64,000 nt of DNA from Bacteroidota bacterium (GCA_030148165.1 JASBTZ010000005.1:1-64000); one strand, 5' to 3'. Positions 17,234 through 27,188 are shown, counted from the first letter of the stretch. Made by a program: numbers and translations. The notes: generated by a model not told the origin, from the letters alone.

Positions 17234-18477
17234 TGATAAAGTTTGATCGGTTCAAATTAGGGAATGGACTCACCGTTCTCTTCCACAAAGATGTTACAAC
17301 ACCTATGGCTGTTGTTAACGTGCTGTACAATGTTGGTGCAAGGGACGAAAGTCCTGAAAAAACAGGTTTTGCACACCTATTTGAACATCTGATGTTTGGT
17401 GGGTCGATTAATATCCCGGAATTCGACAAACCCCTTCAACAGGCCGGAGGAGAAAACAATGCATTCACTTCCAACGATATAACAAATTATTACGATGTTC
17501 TGCCCCGCCAAAACATTGAAACTGCACTTTGGCTGGAAAGTGATCGAATGTTGTCATTGGCATTTACTCCTAAGAGTCTGGAAGTCCAGCGAAGTGTTGT
17601 AATAGAAGAATTTAAACAGCGGTATTTAAATCAACCTTATGGTGATGTATGGCTTGAATTGAGGCCGCTCGCTTATAAAACACATCCTTATAATTGGGCT
17701 ACCATCGGTAAAGAGATTAGTCATATCGAAAATGCAACGATGGAAGATGTTCGTGCTTTTTATGATAAATATTACAATCCAAACAATGCCATTCTCTGTA
17801 TTGCGGGGAATTTCGAATTGGAAAACATCAAATCACTCGCCGAAAAGTGGTTTGATGATATTCCGTCAGGAGCAGAAGTGAACCGTGCGCTACCTGTTGA
17901 AGAGAAACAATCCGAATTTAGGGAAAAGACCATTGAAAGAAATGTACCTGGCAATGCTTTCTATTACGCTTTTAAGATGCCAGATCGATTACATAAGGAT
18001 TACTTTATAAGTGACGTAATCTCAGACATTTTGGGAAGAGATAAATCATCACGTTTATTTAAAATTCTTAAAAAGGAGAAAGGCTTGGTCAGTGAGATTA
18101 ATTGCTATATAACCGGATCACTCGATCCGGGACTTCTCATCATTACCGGAAAATTAAATGACGGAATTAGCTTCGAAGCATTAGACCGTCATCTTTGGGA
18201 CTTACTGAGTCATTTTAAGGAAGACCAAATAGCCAAAATTGAGCTTGACCGGATAATGATCAAAATAAGAACATCCCGAGAGTTTCAGGAAGTTGGCTTA
18301 TTGAACAGAGCAATGAAACTCTCCATTTATGAATTGCTGGGAAACGCTGATATGATTAACGAAGAAGATAAACATTACCAGGAAATTACTCCTGATATGA
18401 TCAACCGAGTTTGTAATGAAGTTCTGGTCAAAGAAAATTGTTCCTTATTAAAAGTGAAAGCTATCAACAATGGATAG
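17233..18477 (+). CDS. M16 family metallopeptidase, catalytic subunit
   Basis: A 414-residue M16B peptidase. The inverted zinc motif H48-L-F-E-H52 and the downstream glutamate region VVIEEFKQR (about 121-129) are intact. No signal peptide is present, so a cytoplasmic location is suggested. Together with the next gene, which lacks the zinc motif, it forms the classic catalytic/non-catalytic M16B pair that assembles as a heterodimer. The two coding regions overlap by eight bases. Confidence 0.9.
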   Translation: MIKFDRFKLGNGLTVLFHKDVTTPMAVVNVLYNVGARDESPEKTGFAHLFEHLMFGGSINIPEFDKPLQQAGGENNAFTSNDITNYYDVLPRQNIETALWLESDRMLSLAFTPKSLEVQRSVVIEEFKQRYLNQPYGDVWLELRPLAYKTHPYNWATIGKEISHIENATMEDVRAFYDKYYNPNNAILCIAGNFELENIKSLAEKWFDDIPSGAEVNRALPVEEKQSEFREKTIERNVPGNAFYYAFKMPDRLHKDYFISDVISDILGRDKSSRLFKILKKEKGLVSEINCYITGSLDPGLLIITGKLNDGISFEALDRHLWDLLSHFKEDQIAKIELDRIMIKIRTSREFQEVGLLNRAMKLSIYELLGNADMINEEDKHYQEITPDMINRVCNEVLVKENCSLLKVKAINNG

Positions 18478-19726
18478 AAGCCAACAACCAACATATAAAG
18501 CTGTTGAATCCATCAGATTCGTAAAGCCGGAAGAGCACAAAGTTGGTGGACATTTCTCACTATACCACTTGAAGGAAGTGCCAAATGAAACGTGCAGAAT
18601 CGATTTGTACTTTGACGCGGGAAAGTGTTTTGGTCATCGAGGTATTCCATCTTTTGTCAATGGCTTATTGCTTTCCGGAACGGCTCAAATGAGCTCGCAT
18701 GAAATAGAGGAAGCCATCAATAGTCGTGGGGGATTCTTCTCGAGCGGCGTTTCTCTGGAAAATGCTACCGTAACCATTCATTGCCTAAGAGAAAAAGCAG
18801 TAGAATTGGTAGAAATTGTAGCCAAAGCCATCCAAGATGTTTCCTTTATTGAAAAAGAAGTCAATGAATACCTGGCAGATCAAAAACAGAAATACCTCAT
18901 CGGGCTTGAAAAAGTAGGGTTTCTGGCGCAGAAAATGTTTCAGGAAAAAATGTTTAGTTCTGAAGCGATGTACTGTGAAACCATTCAACTAGAAGATTTT
19001 GCTAACATATCCATAAACGACCTAAAAAAGTTTCACCAGGAGAAGTACAGAAATGGTTTAACCAAGTTAGCGATAGTCGGAAATTTAAGCAACAGTGATC
19101 TTGATGCAATTTTAGGTATTGTAAAACCCATGATCAGTAACGATCAAGTCGATTACGCGACGAAGATTCAGAATGAAGCCGGGCTTTTTTACGTACCGAA
19201 AGAAAATGCACTTCAATCAGCTATTAGAATGGGGGTTCAACTATTCAACAAGCAACACGAAGATTATCTTGATTTTCTGGTCTTAAACACAATTCTGGGA
19301 GATTATTTCGGTTCGAGATTGATGCGAAATATCCGCGAAGACAAAGGGTATACTTATGGAATTGGATCAGCCGTAGTGGAATTGAGTAAAACAGGATATT
19401 TTGTTATTGGAACCGAAGTTGGAAAAGACGTCCGAGAAGCTGCATTATCTGAGATCAAAAAAGAAATAAAATTACTTCAGGACCAACCCGTGACGGATCA
19501 TGAAATTGAATTGGTACAAAATTACATGCTTGGCCAGCTGCTTAAGAGTGCTGACGGGCCTTATGCAATGATGGACTTATTTTTAAGTGCCAATATTAAT
19601 GGTATGAATCTCAACGTTTACAACAACGCTATTGATAAAGTAAAAAACATCACCCCAGCAAGAATTCAGGAATTAACTAATAAATACCTCAACTGGAATG
19701 ACTTAAGCATCATTTCGGTTGGATAG
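18470..19726 (+). CDS. M16 family protein, non-catalytic partner
   Basis: A 418-residue M16B-fold protein. The HxxEH zinc motif is absent. The C-terminal Arg/Tyr substrate-binding region is retained (IREDKGYTYGIGS, about 291-303 onward). This is the pattern of the R/Y subunit in bacterial M16B heterodimers. It starts inside the end of the catalytic subunit gene, so production of the two is coupled. Confidence 0.88.
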   Translation: MDRSQQPTYKAVESIRFVKPEEHKVGGHFSLYHLKEVPNETCRIDLYFDAGKCFGHRGIPSFVNGLLLSGTAQMSSHEIEEAINSRGGFFSSGVSLENATVTIHCLREKAVELVEIVAKAIQDVSFIEKEVNEYLADQKQKYLIGLEKVGFLAQKMFQEKMFSSEAMYCETIQLEDFANISINDLKKFHQEKYRNGLTKLAIVGNLSNSDLDAILGIVKPMISNDQVDYATKIQNEAGLFYVPKENALQSAIRMGVQLFNKQHEDYLDFLVLNTILGDYFGSRLMRNIREDKGYTYGIGSAVVELSKTGYFVIGTEVGKDVREAALSEIKKEIKLLQDQPVTDHEIELVQNYMLGQLLKSADGPYAMMDLFLSANINGMNLNVYNNAIDKVKNITPARIQELTNKYLNWNDLSIISVG

Positions 19727-19750
19727 CAACGGAAATGAATAAAATCCGTC

Positions 19751-19767
19751 TTCATACTACGTATGAA
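19751..19767 (+). repeat. inverted repeat enclosing the start codon of the 19763 gene
   Basis: TTCATAC (19751-19757) and GTATGAA (19761-19767) flank the triplet TAC. The start codon ATG (19763-19765) lies in the right arm. A seven-base stem could weakly mask translation initiation. Confidence 0.4.
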
Positions 19768-22700
19768 AAAAATACGTTTAAATAACATGGCAAAGTATTT
19801 ACTACTGCTTTTTACAATTGTTTTCTTTTCCAATGGTTCAAATGCGAATCATATACTGGGTGGGGAAATTACGTGGTCGTGCCAGGGAGGTGGTGATTAC
19901 GTCTTTAAGCTCGTGTTCTACAGAGATTGTAACGAAGCCGACATCAATACAGTAAATCAGACTTTGAATGTTATTAATCACCCTACGGTCAATACCATAA
20001 CGGTCAACTTTGATTCAAGGGTGGACCTCTCTCCATTCTGTACGGAAGTTGCAGGCGGGCCAATTGCCCTTGATTGCGGCGCTGGTGCGTTTGGTGGTAA
20101 CGGCCCAGGCGCCATAGAAAAAGCGGTTTACATTAGTAATCCTATTAATCTTCCGGGTGTTCCTCCCGCGGCCGGCTGGATCTTCACTTATGAATCAACT
20201 TTCAGAAGCAGTACAACAACAAATATTACGGCTCCACCACCTACGATAACAGGTTGGGGAATTACTATTGAAGCAAAAATGTTCCCAATACCGGGAACAA
20301 CAGGTGGATGTATTGATAATTCGCCTCAGTTTCTTCAGGATCCTTACTTTGTGAGTTGTTCGGGCTCACCTTACGATTTTAATATGAATTCTGTTGACCC
20401 TGATCTGGATTCACTAAACATTACTTTCGGTAATCCACTGGATCAATACTCAACATATGGTGCATACAACCCCCCTGCCAATCCTGCTTCTATCCCATTT
20501 GAAACCGGATTTAGCGTTAATTCACCTACACCTGGGGTTTCAATGAACCCCGGAAATATACCAGCTCAATTAAATCCTTCTTCTGGAGATCTCAATTTCC
20601 TATCGAACAATACCGGCGAGTATATTGTCAAAATGGTGTGTCAAAGTTTTCGTAACGGAATTCTGATTGGTCAGGTAGAACGAGATATCGTTCTCTTCAT
20701 TATGGCATGTTCCGGATCAAACACAGCACCGACGATCAACGGACCATTTGCTGGATTATTTGAAACTACGATAAACGCTGGTGACCCTGTGAATTTCAAT
20801 ATTACTTCAACTGATATTGAACTCTTGCAGGATGGAACACCTCAAGATAATATACTAACCTCTACCGGATTGATGTATGGTAATCCCATAACCAGTAATG
20901 GTGGTTGTTTAATCGGACCATGTGCAACTTTAAACACAGCACCTCCAATTACCGGAGTCCAGGGTGTGACTGCAACATTTGACTGGCAAACATCTTGCGA
21001 TCATTTGGTGAGCCCAACAGGATATGCCGCAGATATGGTTCCATATCATTTTGTTTTCAAGGTACAGGATAATTATTGTTCCGTACCTAAGGTGACGTAT
21101 GCGACAGTTACAATTAACGTTTTAAATCCGGGTGTTATTCAGGCACCTGAAATTGATTGCATTCAGTCGAATGCGGCTGGAGATGTCACCATCAATTGGA
21201 CCGCAGTAAACGATCCCAACGGAACTTTCATGGGATACGACATTTATTCGATTCAGAATGGTCTAGTAGGCTCCGTGGCGAACATCAATACGACAACATT
21301 CACGGACCCCGGAGCCGGATTAGCTGTGAACGATTATTTTTTGGCGGTCAACTCGGGCTGTAATGGGAATACCACGCGATTTAGCGACAGTTTAAAGAAT
21401 ATTTATCTGGATGTTACTAATCCTAGTAACGGGACAGCTGTTCTACAGTGGAACGACCCGCTCCAGCCACCACGACCAGGAATGAATGATTACTATCACA
21501 TCTATCGCGAATACCCGGCAGGTTCATGGACACTTATGGACAGTGTTCCCTACGGAACGACTAATTATATCGATACCATTGATATTTGTTCAGCATGGTT
21601 GAATTATCAGATTGTGTTACCTGATCAGAATTGTGACCATATGTCGAATATTGACGGAGATAATTTTGAGGATATGATCACCCCTGATATTCCAATTATA
21701 AGTTCGGTTACGATCGATACAGCGACGAATCTTGTTACAATTCAATGGAATCAAAACGGACAGGAAGATACTTACGGATATGTTATTTATCTGGTTGATC
21801 AATCGGGAGTGCCAATTGAGATCGACACAGTATGGGGATTAACATCCACAACATATAATCATATTATTAATACAGATGTTGGTCCACTCACCTATTCTGT
21901 AGCGGCCTTCGATTCGTGTTGGACTGCGAATGTTCCGGCAACGTATCAGACTTCTGCCAAAGCTGAATTACATACCACTAATTTTGTCGAGTCTACATTA
22001 AATATTTGTGACAGAACGGTTGATCTATATTGGAGTGGTTATGTTGGATGGAACAATGTGGCTCAGTACTATATCTACAGCCACAAACAAGGTGAGACCT
22101 GGTCACTACTTGACTCTACCTCGGGGACAGGAATTACCATTAACGTTGATCCAGATGAAACATATTGTTTCGTGATTGAAGCTGTTAGTGATAGCTCCGA
22201 TCGGTCATTTTCAAATGTAAGCTGCATTTACATTGCTGTGCCAACACAACCGGACTATAATTACTTACAAGTGGCGACAGTTAGTGGTGATAAAGTTGAT
22301 GTTCGATACATGGTTGACAATAGTTCAAATATTACCGAGGCTATTCTTGAGAGACAAGAAGTTGGAGAACCTGATTTCGAAGTCATTGAAACTATACCAT
22401 TGATTAACGGAGCATTTAGCTATACGGACAGTACCGAAATCGATGTGTTTGAACATTCTTATATCTACCGCGTAGCGTTTATTGACAGCTGTGGCAGAAA
22501 CGGAGCGTATTCAAATCAAGCTCAAACAATGCTACTTACCCTCATGCAGGATGAAGTGAGAAAAATCAATTATCTCAACTGGAATCCGTATCAGACATTC
22601 GATGGTAATATACTTGCCTATAATGTTTATAGAGGAATTGATGGTAATTTTAGCGGAGCACCAATTGCCTCTCTTCCCAATTACGAATACTATTTCGAAG

Positions 22701-23101
22701 ATGACGTAAATGGTGTGAGTTCTAATGGAAAGATCTGTTATAAAGTTGAAGCAGTCGAATCAGTGAATATATACGGTTTCTCCGAAAGGAGTTTCTCGAA
22801 TGAAGCCTGTGCAGTCCTGGTGCCAATTATTTACATACCAAATGCATTTATGCCGGATGGCATTAATAAGACTTTTAGGCCTGTAGTTTCAGATTTCGAT
22901 ATGTCTTCCTACCAGTTTACCATTTTTAGTCGTTGGGGTGAGGTTATGTTCCGTTCAAATGATCCGATTGAAGGTTGGGGAGGTGAGATCCGTGACACAG
23001 GAAAAATGGCTTCAAATGACACTTACTTGTACATGCTGGAGATACGAGACGGCAATGGTATTGAAATAATACGGAGAGGACACGTTTCTATTATCAAATA
23101 G
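19763..23101 (+). CDS. exported multi-domain protein with T9SS type B domain
   Basis: An 1112-residue protein with a signal peptide (to about 29, NGSNAN). The N-terminal module begins HILGGEITW and contains FYRDC; it is homologous to the N-terminus of the protein at 25382-27133 (HIVGGEVYY, IYRDC). The middle (about 460-1020) is a series of fibronectin-III-like domains. The last 85 residues are a type B sorting domain (IYIPNAFMPDG ... FTIFSRWGEVMF). It is likely a surface filament or adhesin of the gliding/SprB-associated class, exported by T9SS. It precedes GT9 by 13 bases. Confidence 0.85.
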   Translation: MKKIRLNNMAKYLLLLFTIVFFSNGSNANHILGGEITWSCQGGGDYVFKLVFYRDCNEADINTVNQTLNVINHPTVNTITVNFDSRVDLSPFCTEVAGGPIALDCGAGAFGGNGPGAIEKAVYISNPINLPGVPPAAGWIFTYESTFRSSTTTNITAPPPTITGWGITIEAKMFPIPGTTGGCIDNSPQFLQDPYFVSCSGSPYDFNMNSVDPDLDSLNITFGNPLDQYSTYGAYNPPANPASIPFETGFSVNSPTPGVSMNPGNIPAQLNPSSGDLNFLSNNTGEYIVKMVCQSFRNGILIGQVERDIVLFIMACSGSNTAPTINGPFAGLFETTINAGDPVNFNITSTDIELLQDGTPQDNILTSTGLMYGNPITSNGGCLIGPCATLNTAPPITGVQGVTATFDWQTSCDHLVSPTGYAADMVPYHFVFKVQDNYCSVPKVTYATVTINVLNPGVIQAPEIDCIQSNAAGDVTINWTAVNDPNGTFMGYDIYSIQNGLVGSVANINTTTFTDPGAGLAVNDYFLAVNSGCNGNTTRFSDSLKNIYLDVTNPSNGTAVLQWNDPLQPPRPGMNDYYHIYREYPAGSWTLMDSVPYGTTNYIDTIDICSAWLNYQIVLPDQNCDHMSNIDGDNFEDMITPDIPIISSVTIDTATNLVTIQWNQNGQEDTYGYVIYLVDQSGVPIEIDTVWGLTSTTYNHIINTDVGPLTYSVAAFDSCWTANVPATYQTSAKAELHTTNFVESTLNICDRTVDLYWSGYVGWNNVAQYYIYSHKQGETWSLLDSTSGTGITINVDPDETYCFVIEAVSDSSDRSFSNVSCIYIAVPTQPDYNYLQVATVSGDKVDVRYMVDNSSNITEAILERQEVGEPDFEVIETIPLINGAFSYTDSTEIDVFEHSYIYRVAFIDSCGRNGAYSNQAQTMLLTLMQDEVRKINYLNWNPYQTFDGNILAYNVYRGIDGNFSGAPIASLPNYEYYFEDDVNGVSSNGKICYKVEAVESVNIYGFSERSFSNEACAVLVPIIYIPNAFMPDGINKTFRPVVSDFDMSSYQFTIFSRWGEVMFRSNDPIEGWGGEIRDTGKMASNDTYLYMLEIRDGNGIEIIRRGHVSIIK

Positions 23102-23114
23102 CTATTTTTAAAGC

Positions 23115-24083
23115 GTGAACAAGGTTCTGATTATTCAAACTGCATTTCTGGGAGATGTGATTCTAGCTACTCCTGTTGTATCTGAACTCGCACGATTATT
23201 TCCAGGAATAGTAATCGATGTATGTGTTAAGAAAGGCAATGAAAGTCTCCTATTGAATAATCCTCACGTACGTACCGTACACACATTCGATAAAAAGAAG
23301 GGCAAGTGGAAAAACATACGTGTACTGATTCGTGAATTTCGTCGCGAACGATATGACCTGGTTATTAATTTACATCGCTTTGCGTCATCGGGTATCATGA
23401 CGGTTCGATCTGGCGCCAAACTTAAATACGGATTCGAGAAAAATCCACTGTCGAGATTTTATACAAAGCGTTTCCCTCATCAGATTGGTGACGGCACACA
23501 TGAGGTAGCCCGAAATCTGTCTATCATTAAACGCTTTGGTGCTGAGACATTAGTTCGTCCAGCATTATATCCAGGTCCAGAAGACATAGGAGCAGTTGCA
23601 AAGTATACTAACGGAGAATTTTACACCATCGCACCCGCATCCGTGTGGTATACCAAGCAATTACCATTATCAAAATGGACTGAGCTTCTAAATAGTTTTC
23701 CTTCAGAGTTACCGGTCTATATATTAGGCAGTCCGGATGATCGCGATCTAGGTGACAAGTTAATCGAGAACAGCGCTGGAAGATCGATTCAAAATCTTTG
23801 CGGTGAGCTTTCATTGTTGGAATCTGCTGCTCTCATGTCTAGAGCGAAACGGAATTTCGTGAACGACTCAGGCCCACTTCACCTGGCCTCAGGTGTGAAT
23901 GCGTCTGTTACAGCTTTCTTTTGTTCCACCATTCCCGAGTTTGGTTTTGGACCATTATCGGATGATTCTGAAATCAGGCAGGTCAACGATCTTCCCTGCC
24001 GACCTTGCGGCCTACACGGCCATCAGGAATGTCCTAAAGGACATTTTAAGTGTGGTAAGCTAATAGATTTGGACGGATTGTAA
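23115..24083 (+). CDS. glycosyltransferase family 9 (heptosyltransferase-like)
   Basis: A 322-residue GT-B enzyme of the ADP-heptose:LPS heptosyltransferase family. It has the N-terminal TAFLGDVILATPVV motif, APASVWYTKQLPLSKW for the donor fold, and NDSGPLHLASGVN near the C-terminus. A Cys-rich tail (DLPCRPCGLHGHQECPKG) is also common in this family. The start is GTG at 23115, 13 bases after the preceding stop. It probably adds a sugar to lipopolysaccharide core at the inner membrane; the donor cannot be decided. Confidence 0.85.
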   Translation: MNKVLIIQTAFLGDVILATPVVSELARLFPGIVIDVCVKKGNESLLLNNPHVRTVHTFDKKKGKWKNIRVLIREFRRERYDLVINLHRFASSGIMTVRSGAKLKYGFEKNPLSRFYTKRFPHQIGDGTHEVARNLSIIKRFGAETLVRPALYPGPEDIGAVAKYTNGEFYTIAPASVWYTKQLPLSKWTELLNSFPSELPVYILGSPDDRDLGDKLIENSAGRSIQNLCGELSLLESAALMSRAKRNFVNDSGPLHLASGVNASVTAFFCSTIPEFGFGPLSDDSEIRQVNDLPCRPCGLHGHQECPKGHFKCGKLIDLDGL

Positions 24084-24104
24084 CCTACCGACCAATGGTG
24101 GTTA

Positions 24105-24126
24105 TTAGTTATAGGATTATAACTAA
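24105..24126 (+). repeat. inverted repeat just upstream of the DUF4349 gene
   Basis: TTAGTTATA (24105-24113) and TATAACTAA (24118-24126) are perfect 9-base arms around GGAT, ending six bases before the ATG at 24133. It could be a hairpin over the ribosome-binding region or a regulator-binding dyad. It is not followed by a U tract, so a terminator is unlikely. Confidence 0.55.
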
Positions 24127-24132
24127 CATATT

Positions 24133-24864
24133 ATGAAAACGATTATCTACGGCTGCGTCTTAACCGTACTTTTAACTAATTGTGCAAATCGCTATGATGC
24201 TCGCGACGATTACAGCAATTATGACTACTATAGTGAATCTAACAACGAATTGGAAGCAGCTTATTACAGTGCTGATATAAACGATTTATCGGGTGCTGAT
24301 GATGGAAGGTCGCGGTATAAAATTAGACCTACAAAACCTATAGATAAAAAAATAATTAAAACAGCATCGCTAACATTGATTACCAGAACTCCTGATAGCA
24401 CCACGGCTCAATTAACGACTTTAGTCGAAAAGTATAACGGATATATCAAAGAAAACAGCACTTACTATTCTTCAATTAGGGTTGAAGCGAAGTTTCTGGA
24501 TTCGGCATTACTCGATCTGGAAAGTTTTGGCAGAATCGAAAATAAGAGGACGAGTGGAAGTGATGTAAGCGCTAATTACTATGACACAAAAATACGACTT
24601 GAAAACGCTGAAAGAGCCAGAGAACGCTATTTGCAATTGCTGGATAAAGCCGAAAACGTAGAGGCAGCATTATTAGTTGAAAAAGAATTGGAACGCCTTA
24701 ATGAAACAATTGACCGATTAAAGGGACAATTAAACAGTACAGATCATTTGGTTGCGTACTCTACGATCAATATAAGCATCAGAGAAAGAAAAAAACCTGG
24801 ATTGATTGGCTACGTGGGTATTGGCTTGTATAAATCAGTAAAATGGTTATTTGTCAGAAATTAA
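24133..24864 (+). CDS. DUF4349 lipoprotein
   Basis: A 243-residue protein with a lipoprotein-type signal (VLLTNC; Asn before the Cys is unusual). The DUF4349 domain spans about 75-225: KKIIKTASLTL, NGYIKENSTYY, and a long coiled coil (about 155-205, rich in Glu/Lys/Arg, LVEKELERLNETIDRLKGQL). Asp/Tyr-rich linker at 22-50. Many DUF4349 proteins end in a membrane helix; here only a short hydrophobic segment (GYVGIGLYKSVKWLF) is seen. Role unknown, envelope-located. The 3' end overlaps the convergent GNAT gene by 18 bases. Confidence 0.8.
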   Translation: MKTIIYGCVLTVLLTNCANRYDARDDYSNYDYYSESNNELEAAYYSADINDLSGADDGRSRYKIRPTKPIDKKIIKTASLTLITRTPDSTTAQLTTLVEKYNGYIKENSTYYSSIRVEAKFLDSALLDLESFGRIENKRTSGSDVSANYYDTKIRLENAERARERYLQLLDKAENVEAALLVEKELERLNETIDRLKGQLNSTDHLVAYSTINISIRERKKPGLIGYVGIGLYKSVKWLFVRN

Positions 24865-25353
24865 CCTAAGCTCCATAATATAATCTTCCATCAGGTAACC
24901 CTGACCGATATCAATGTCTTCTTCTCCAATTGTGCTGAATCCAACATGCTTGTAGAACTTCACAGATTCGTTGAATCGATTTACATTCAAATGCAAAGAC
25001 TTCAAGTCCAGATCGAACGCTACATCAATAGCCTGTGTCAATAGTTTTCTGCCAAAACCCTTTCCCTGTTCATTTGGCAACACATATAATTTGTGAATTC
25101 TTAATTGTTCTGCATCCGGGAAATTTGGTTCAAGACCAATGAAACCTTTTGCCTGACCAAATTCCTTCAACACATAGTACAATTGACCCGTATTAATTTG
25201 TTCTTCCAGCGTCTGAACATTATACATCCAATCGAGCATGTATTTTATTTGATCTTCTGAAATAATACCTCGAAAGGCATGAGGCCAGATCTGATGTGCC
25301 AGATCATTGATAATGTAGGCATTATTCGCGCGTACCTGTTCTATTTCAAGCAT
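24847..25353 (-). CDS. GNAT family N-acetyltransferase
   Basis: A 168-residue acetyltransferase. The acetyl-CoA loop is EQGKGFGRKLL (95-105), and the C-terminal NRFNESVKFYKHVGF segment matches the GNAT fold. The substrate is unknown. The stop of the upstream gene (25382-27133) is only 28 bases away, and an inverted repeat joins that stop codon to this start codon, suggesting the two genes share a transcript despite unrelated products. Confidence 0.85.
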   Translation of the reverse strand: MLEIEQVRANNAYIINDLAHQIWPHAFRGIISEDQIKYMLDWMYNVQTLEEQINTGQLYYVLKEFGQAKGFIGLEPNFPDAEQLRIHKLYVLPNEQGKGFGRKLLTQAIDVAFDLDLKSLHLNVNRFNESVKFYKHVGFSTIGEEDIDIGQGYLMEDYIMELRLISDK

Positions 25354-25388
25354 AGACTAACAAATGTTTATGCAAATGTAATTAGTCT
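25354..25388 (-). repeat. intercistronic inverted repeat linking a stop and a start codon
   Basis: AGACTAA (25354-25360) pairs with TTAGTCT (25382-25388) across 21 bases. In the minus transcript the 5' arm AGACUAA contains the UAA stop of the type B protein, and the 3' arm UUAGUCU ends directly at the AUG of the GNAT gene. Confidence 0.45.
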
Positions 25389-27133
25389 CGAATAATATGA
25401 AGGAAACCGTGGGCTGTAAATCTGGTTTTCTCCTGATCGTCATAAATGAACTTTATACTTTCCGGAGTAACCACATAGGTGTAAACGCCTTCTTCCAGTT
25501 TGTTTCCTTTCATGTCTTTACCACCCCAATCATTCTTATAATCTTTATTTTCATATACAACATTACCCCATCGGTTGAAGACTGTTAAATGAACTCTATC
25601 GTAATCAAATAGGTTTCCGATAATAAAGAAGTCGTTGATATTATCGCCATTGGCTGTAATGACATTTGGTGGCGCTAGTGGACATCTATTATAAACTTTT
25701 ATGGGTTCTGATTCGATCTTTTTTCCACACTGGTCCCAAACTGTCACGTACATGAGATTTAGATTGTCATTCAGATCTGTCGCAGGGAAATTGATGGTAT
25801 CATTATTCGCATATGGTGTTGGATACCATTGATAAAAATAAGGCGGAACACCATTGGTTACGTTACACCAAAGTTCACCCCAATCTCCAAGCTCATCACA
25901 GAGATTTAGGCTGTCCGAATGGGTAATCCCCATGTTGACGTAATCCTTAATTGTTAAGAATGCAGTCGTTGTATCATACGTTCCTTCGCACACATTTTCA
26001 ATAACTATATTGAATATAACTGTCTCGTCACCCTCATTGGTGCTGTCGAGAAATGGTGCAATAGCTATCGTATCAGTAGACACTCCAGGAAGCATCGTCA
26101 AAGTATCCGGCAGGTAGTTATAGTCTACACCGTTAGTTGCCTGACCCGAAAGGAATATCTGCATGTTCAGGGTATCCGTATCGTTATCTCTCGAAATGAT
26201 AAAACCAGCTGAGTCACAATCCTCAATCAGGAAATTAGGTCCAATCAAATCAACCTGAACAGGTTCTATCACATCACAGACTACAACTCGATATCCGAAT
26301 GTTCTGCTTTTGACATTGATCAAAACACCATTTCTCCATTCTTCCACACAAACAGCAGCAACATACGTTCCTATCTGATTTGGGGTGATGTTCATGAATC
26401 CGGTTTGTGGATCAATAACTACATTCGATCCTGTACCATAAGGTTGCGTCGCACTGAATCCTGCATCCCATGGCACTGGATTATAAGGTTGTGGCAATTC
26501 CGGTTGCGGACTAATATTTCCATTATCTACCGTCAGCGGATCACACATGTAATAGACCAATGAATCGCCATCTTCATCGTAGGCCGAGTGATCAAAATCG
26601 AGTGTTTGACCAGAGCATAAAACAATTGGCGGATATTCGTTGTAACGTGCACAGTTATTATCATAGATTCCCACTAAAGTAGTTCCGGGAACGAAAGTCG
26701 TTATGGTAATACCCCATGATCCGGGATTTGTAATATTCTGAATGTTGTTTGCCCAACAACACCGTTGATATGAAATATAATACCCATCTGCTGTTGCCGG
26801 AAGGAAGATCGTATCAATATAAATCGCCCTTTCAATACAGATATCATTTGGAGGGGTAACGCAAGGATCATCATATATAATTGGTAGGGTGTCCGGAGTT
26901 GGCATTGGTATGGTATATACATTGAACAATGTGTTATTTACATCGTTATTGTATACGGTATAACCCAATGGATTATCAAATGCTGCCCCGGAACAATCCC
27001 TGTAAATCTCGAAAGTTACACGGTACATGTCATTACCCAACGAATCATAATAAACTTCTCCTCCCACAATATGTGATGCCTTAACTTCAAACATCGCTAA
27101 CAACATCAATATTCCCAGTAACACTTTTTTCAT
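25382..27133 (-). CDS. exported protein with T9SS type B sorting domain
   Basis: A 583-residue protein with a signal peptide (cleaved near FEVKAS, residue 20). The N-terminal 285 residues (HIVGGEVYYD, IYRDC, DEDGDSLVYYMCDP) are homologous to the first third of the 19763-23101 product. A Calx-beta-like segment follows (about 320-395), then the type B domain (NVITANGDNINDFF ... FNRWGNVVYENKDYKNDWGG, cited by its ends). Surface location via T9SS is inferred. It is half the length of its homologue because the FnIII series is missing. Confidence 0.85.
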   Translation of the reverse strand: MKKVLLGILMLLAMFEVKASHIVGGEVYYDSLGNDMYRVTFEIYRDCSGAAFDNPLGYTVYNNDVNNTLFNVYTIPMPTPDTLPIIYDDPCVTPPNDICIERAIYIDTIFLPATADGYYISYQRCCWANNIQNITNPGSWGITITTFVPGTTLVGIYDNNCARYNEYPPIVLCSGQTLDFDHSAYDEDGDSLVYYMCDPLTVDNGNISPQPELPQPYNPVPWDAGFSATQPYGTGSNVVIDPQTGFMNITPNQIGTYVAAVCVEEWRNGVLINVKSRTFGYRVVVCDVIEPVQVDLIGPNFLIEDCDSAGFIISRDNDTDTLNMQIFLSGQATNGVDYNYLPDTLTMLPGVSTDTIAIAPFLDSTNEGDETVIFNIVIENVCEGTYDTTTAFLTIKDYVNMGITHSDSLNLCDELGDWGELWCNVTNGVPPYFYQWYPTPYANNDTINFPATDLNDNLNLMYVTVWDQCGKKIESEPIKVYNRCPLAPPNVITANGDNINDFFIIGNLFDYDRVHLTVFNRWGNVVYENKDYKNDWGGKDMKGNKLEEGVYTYVVTPESIKFIYDDQEKTRFTAHGFLHIIRD

Positions 27134-27188
27134 AACTAGATCTTTCGTCTTTGAATATTAGACGTTTAAAATAGTGAAAAGTATGCAC

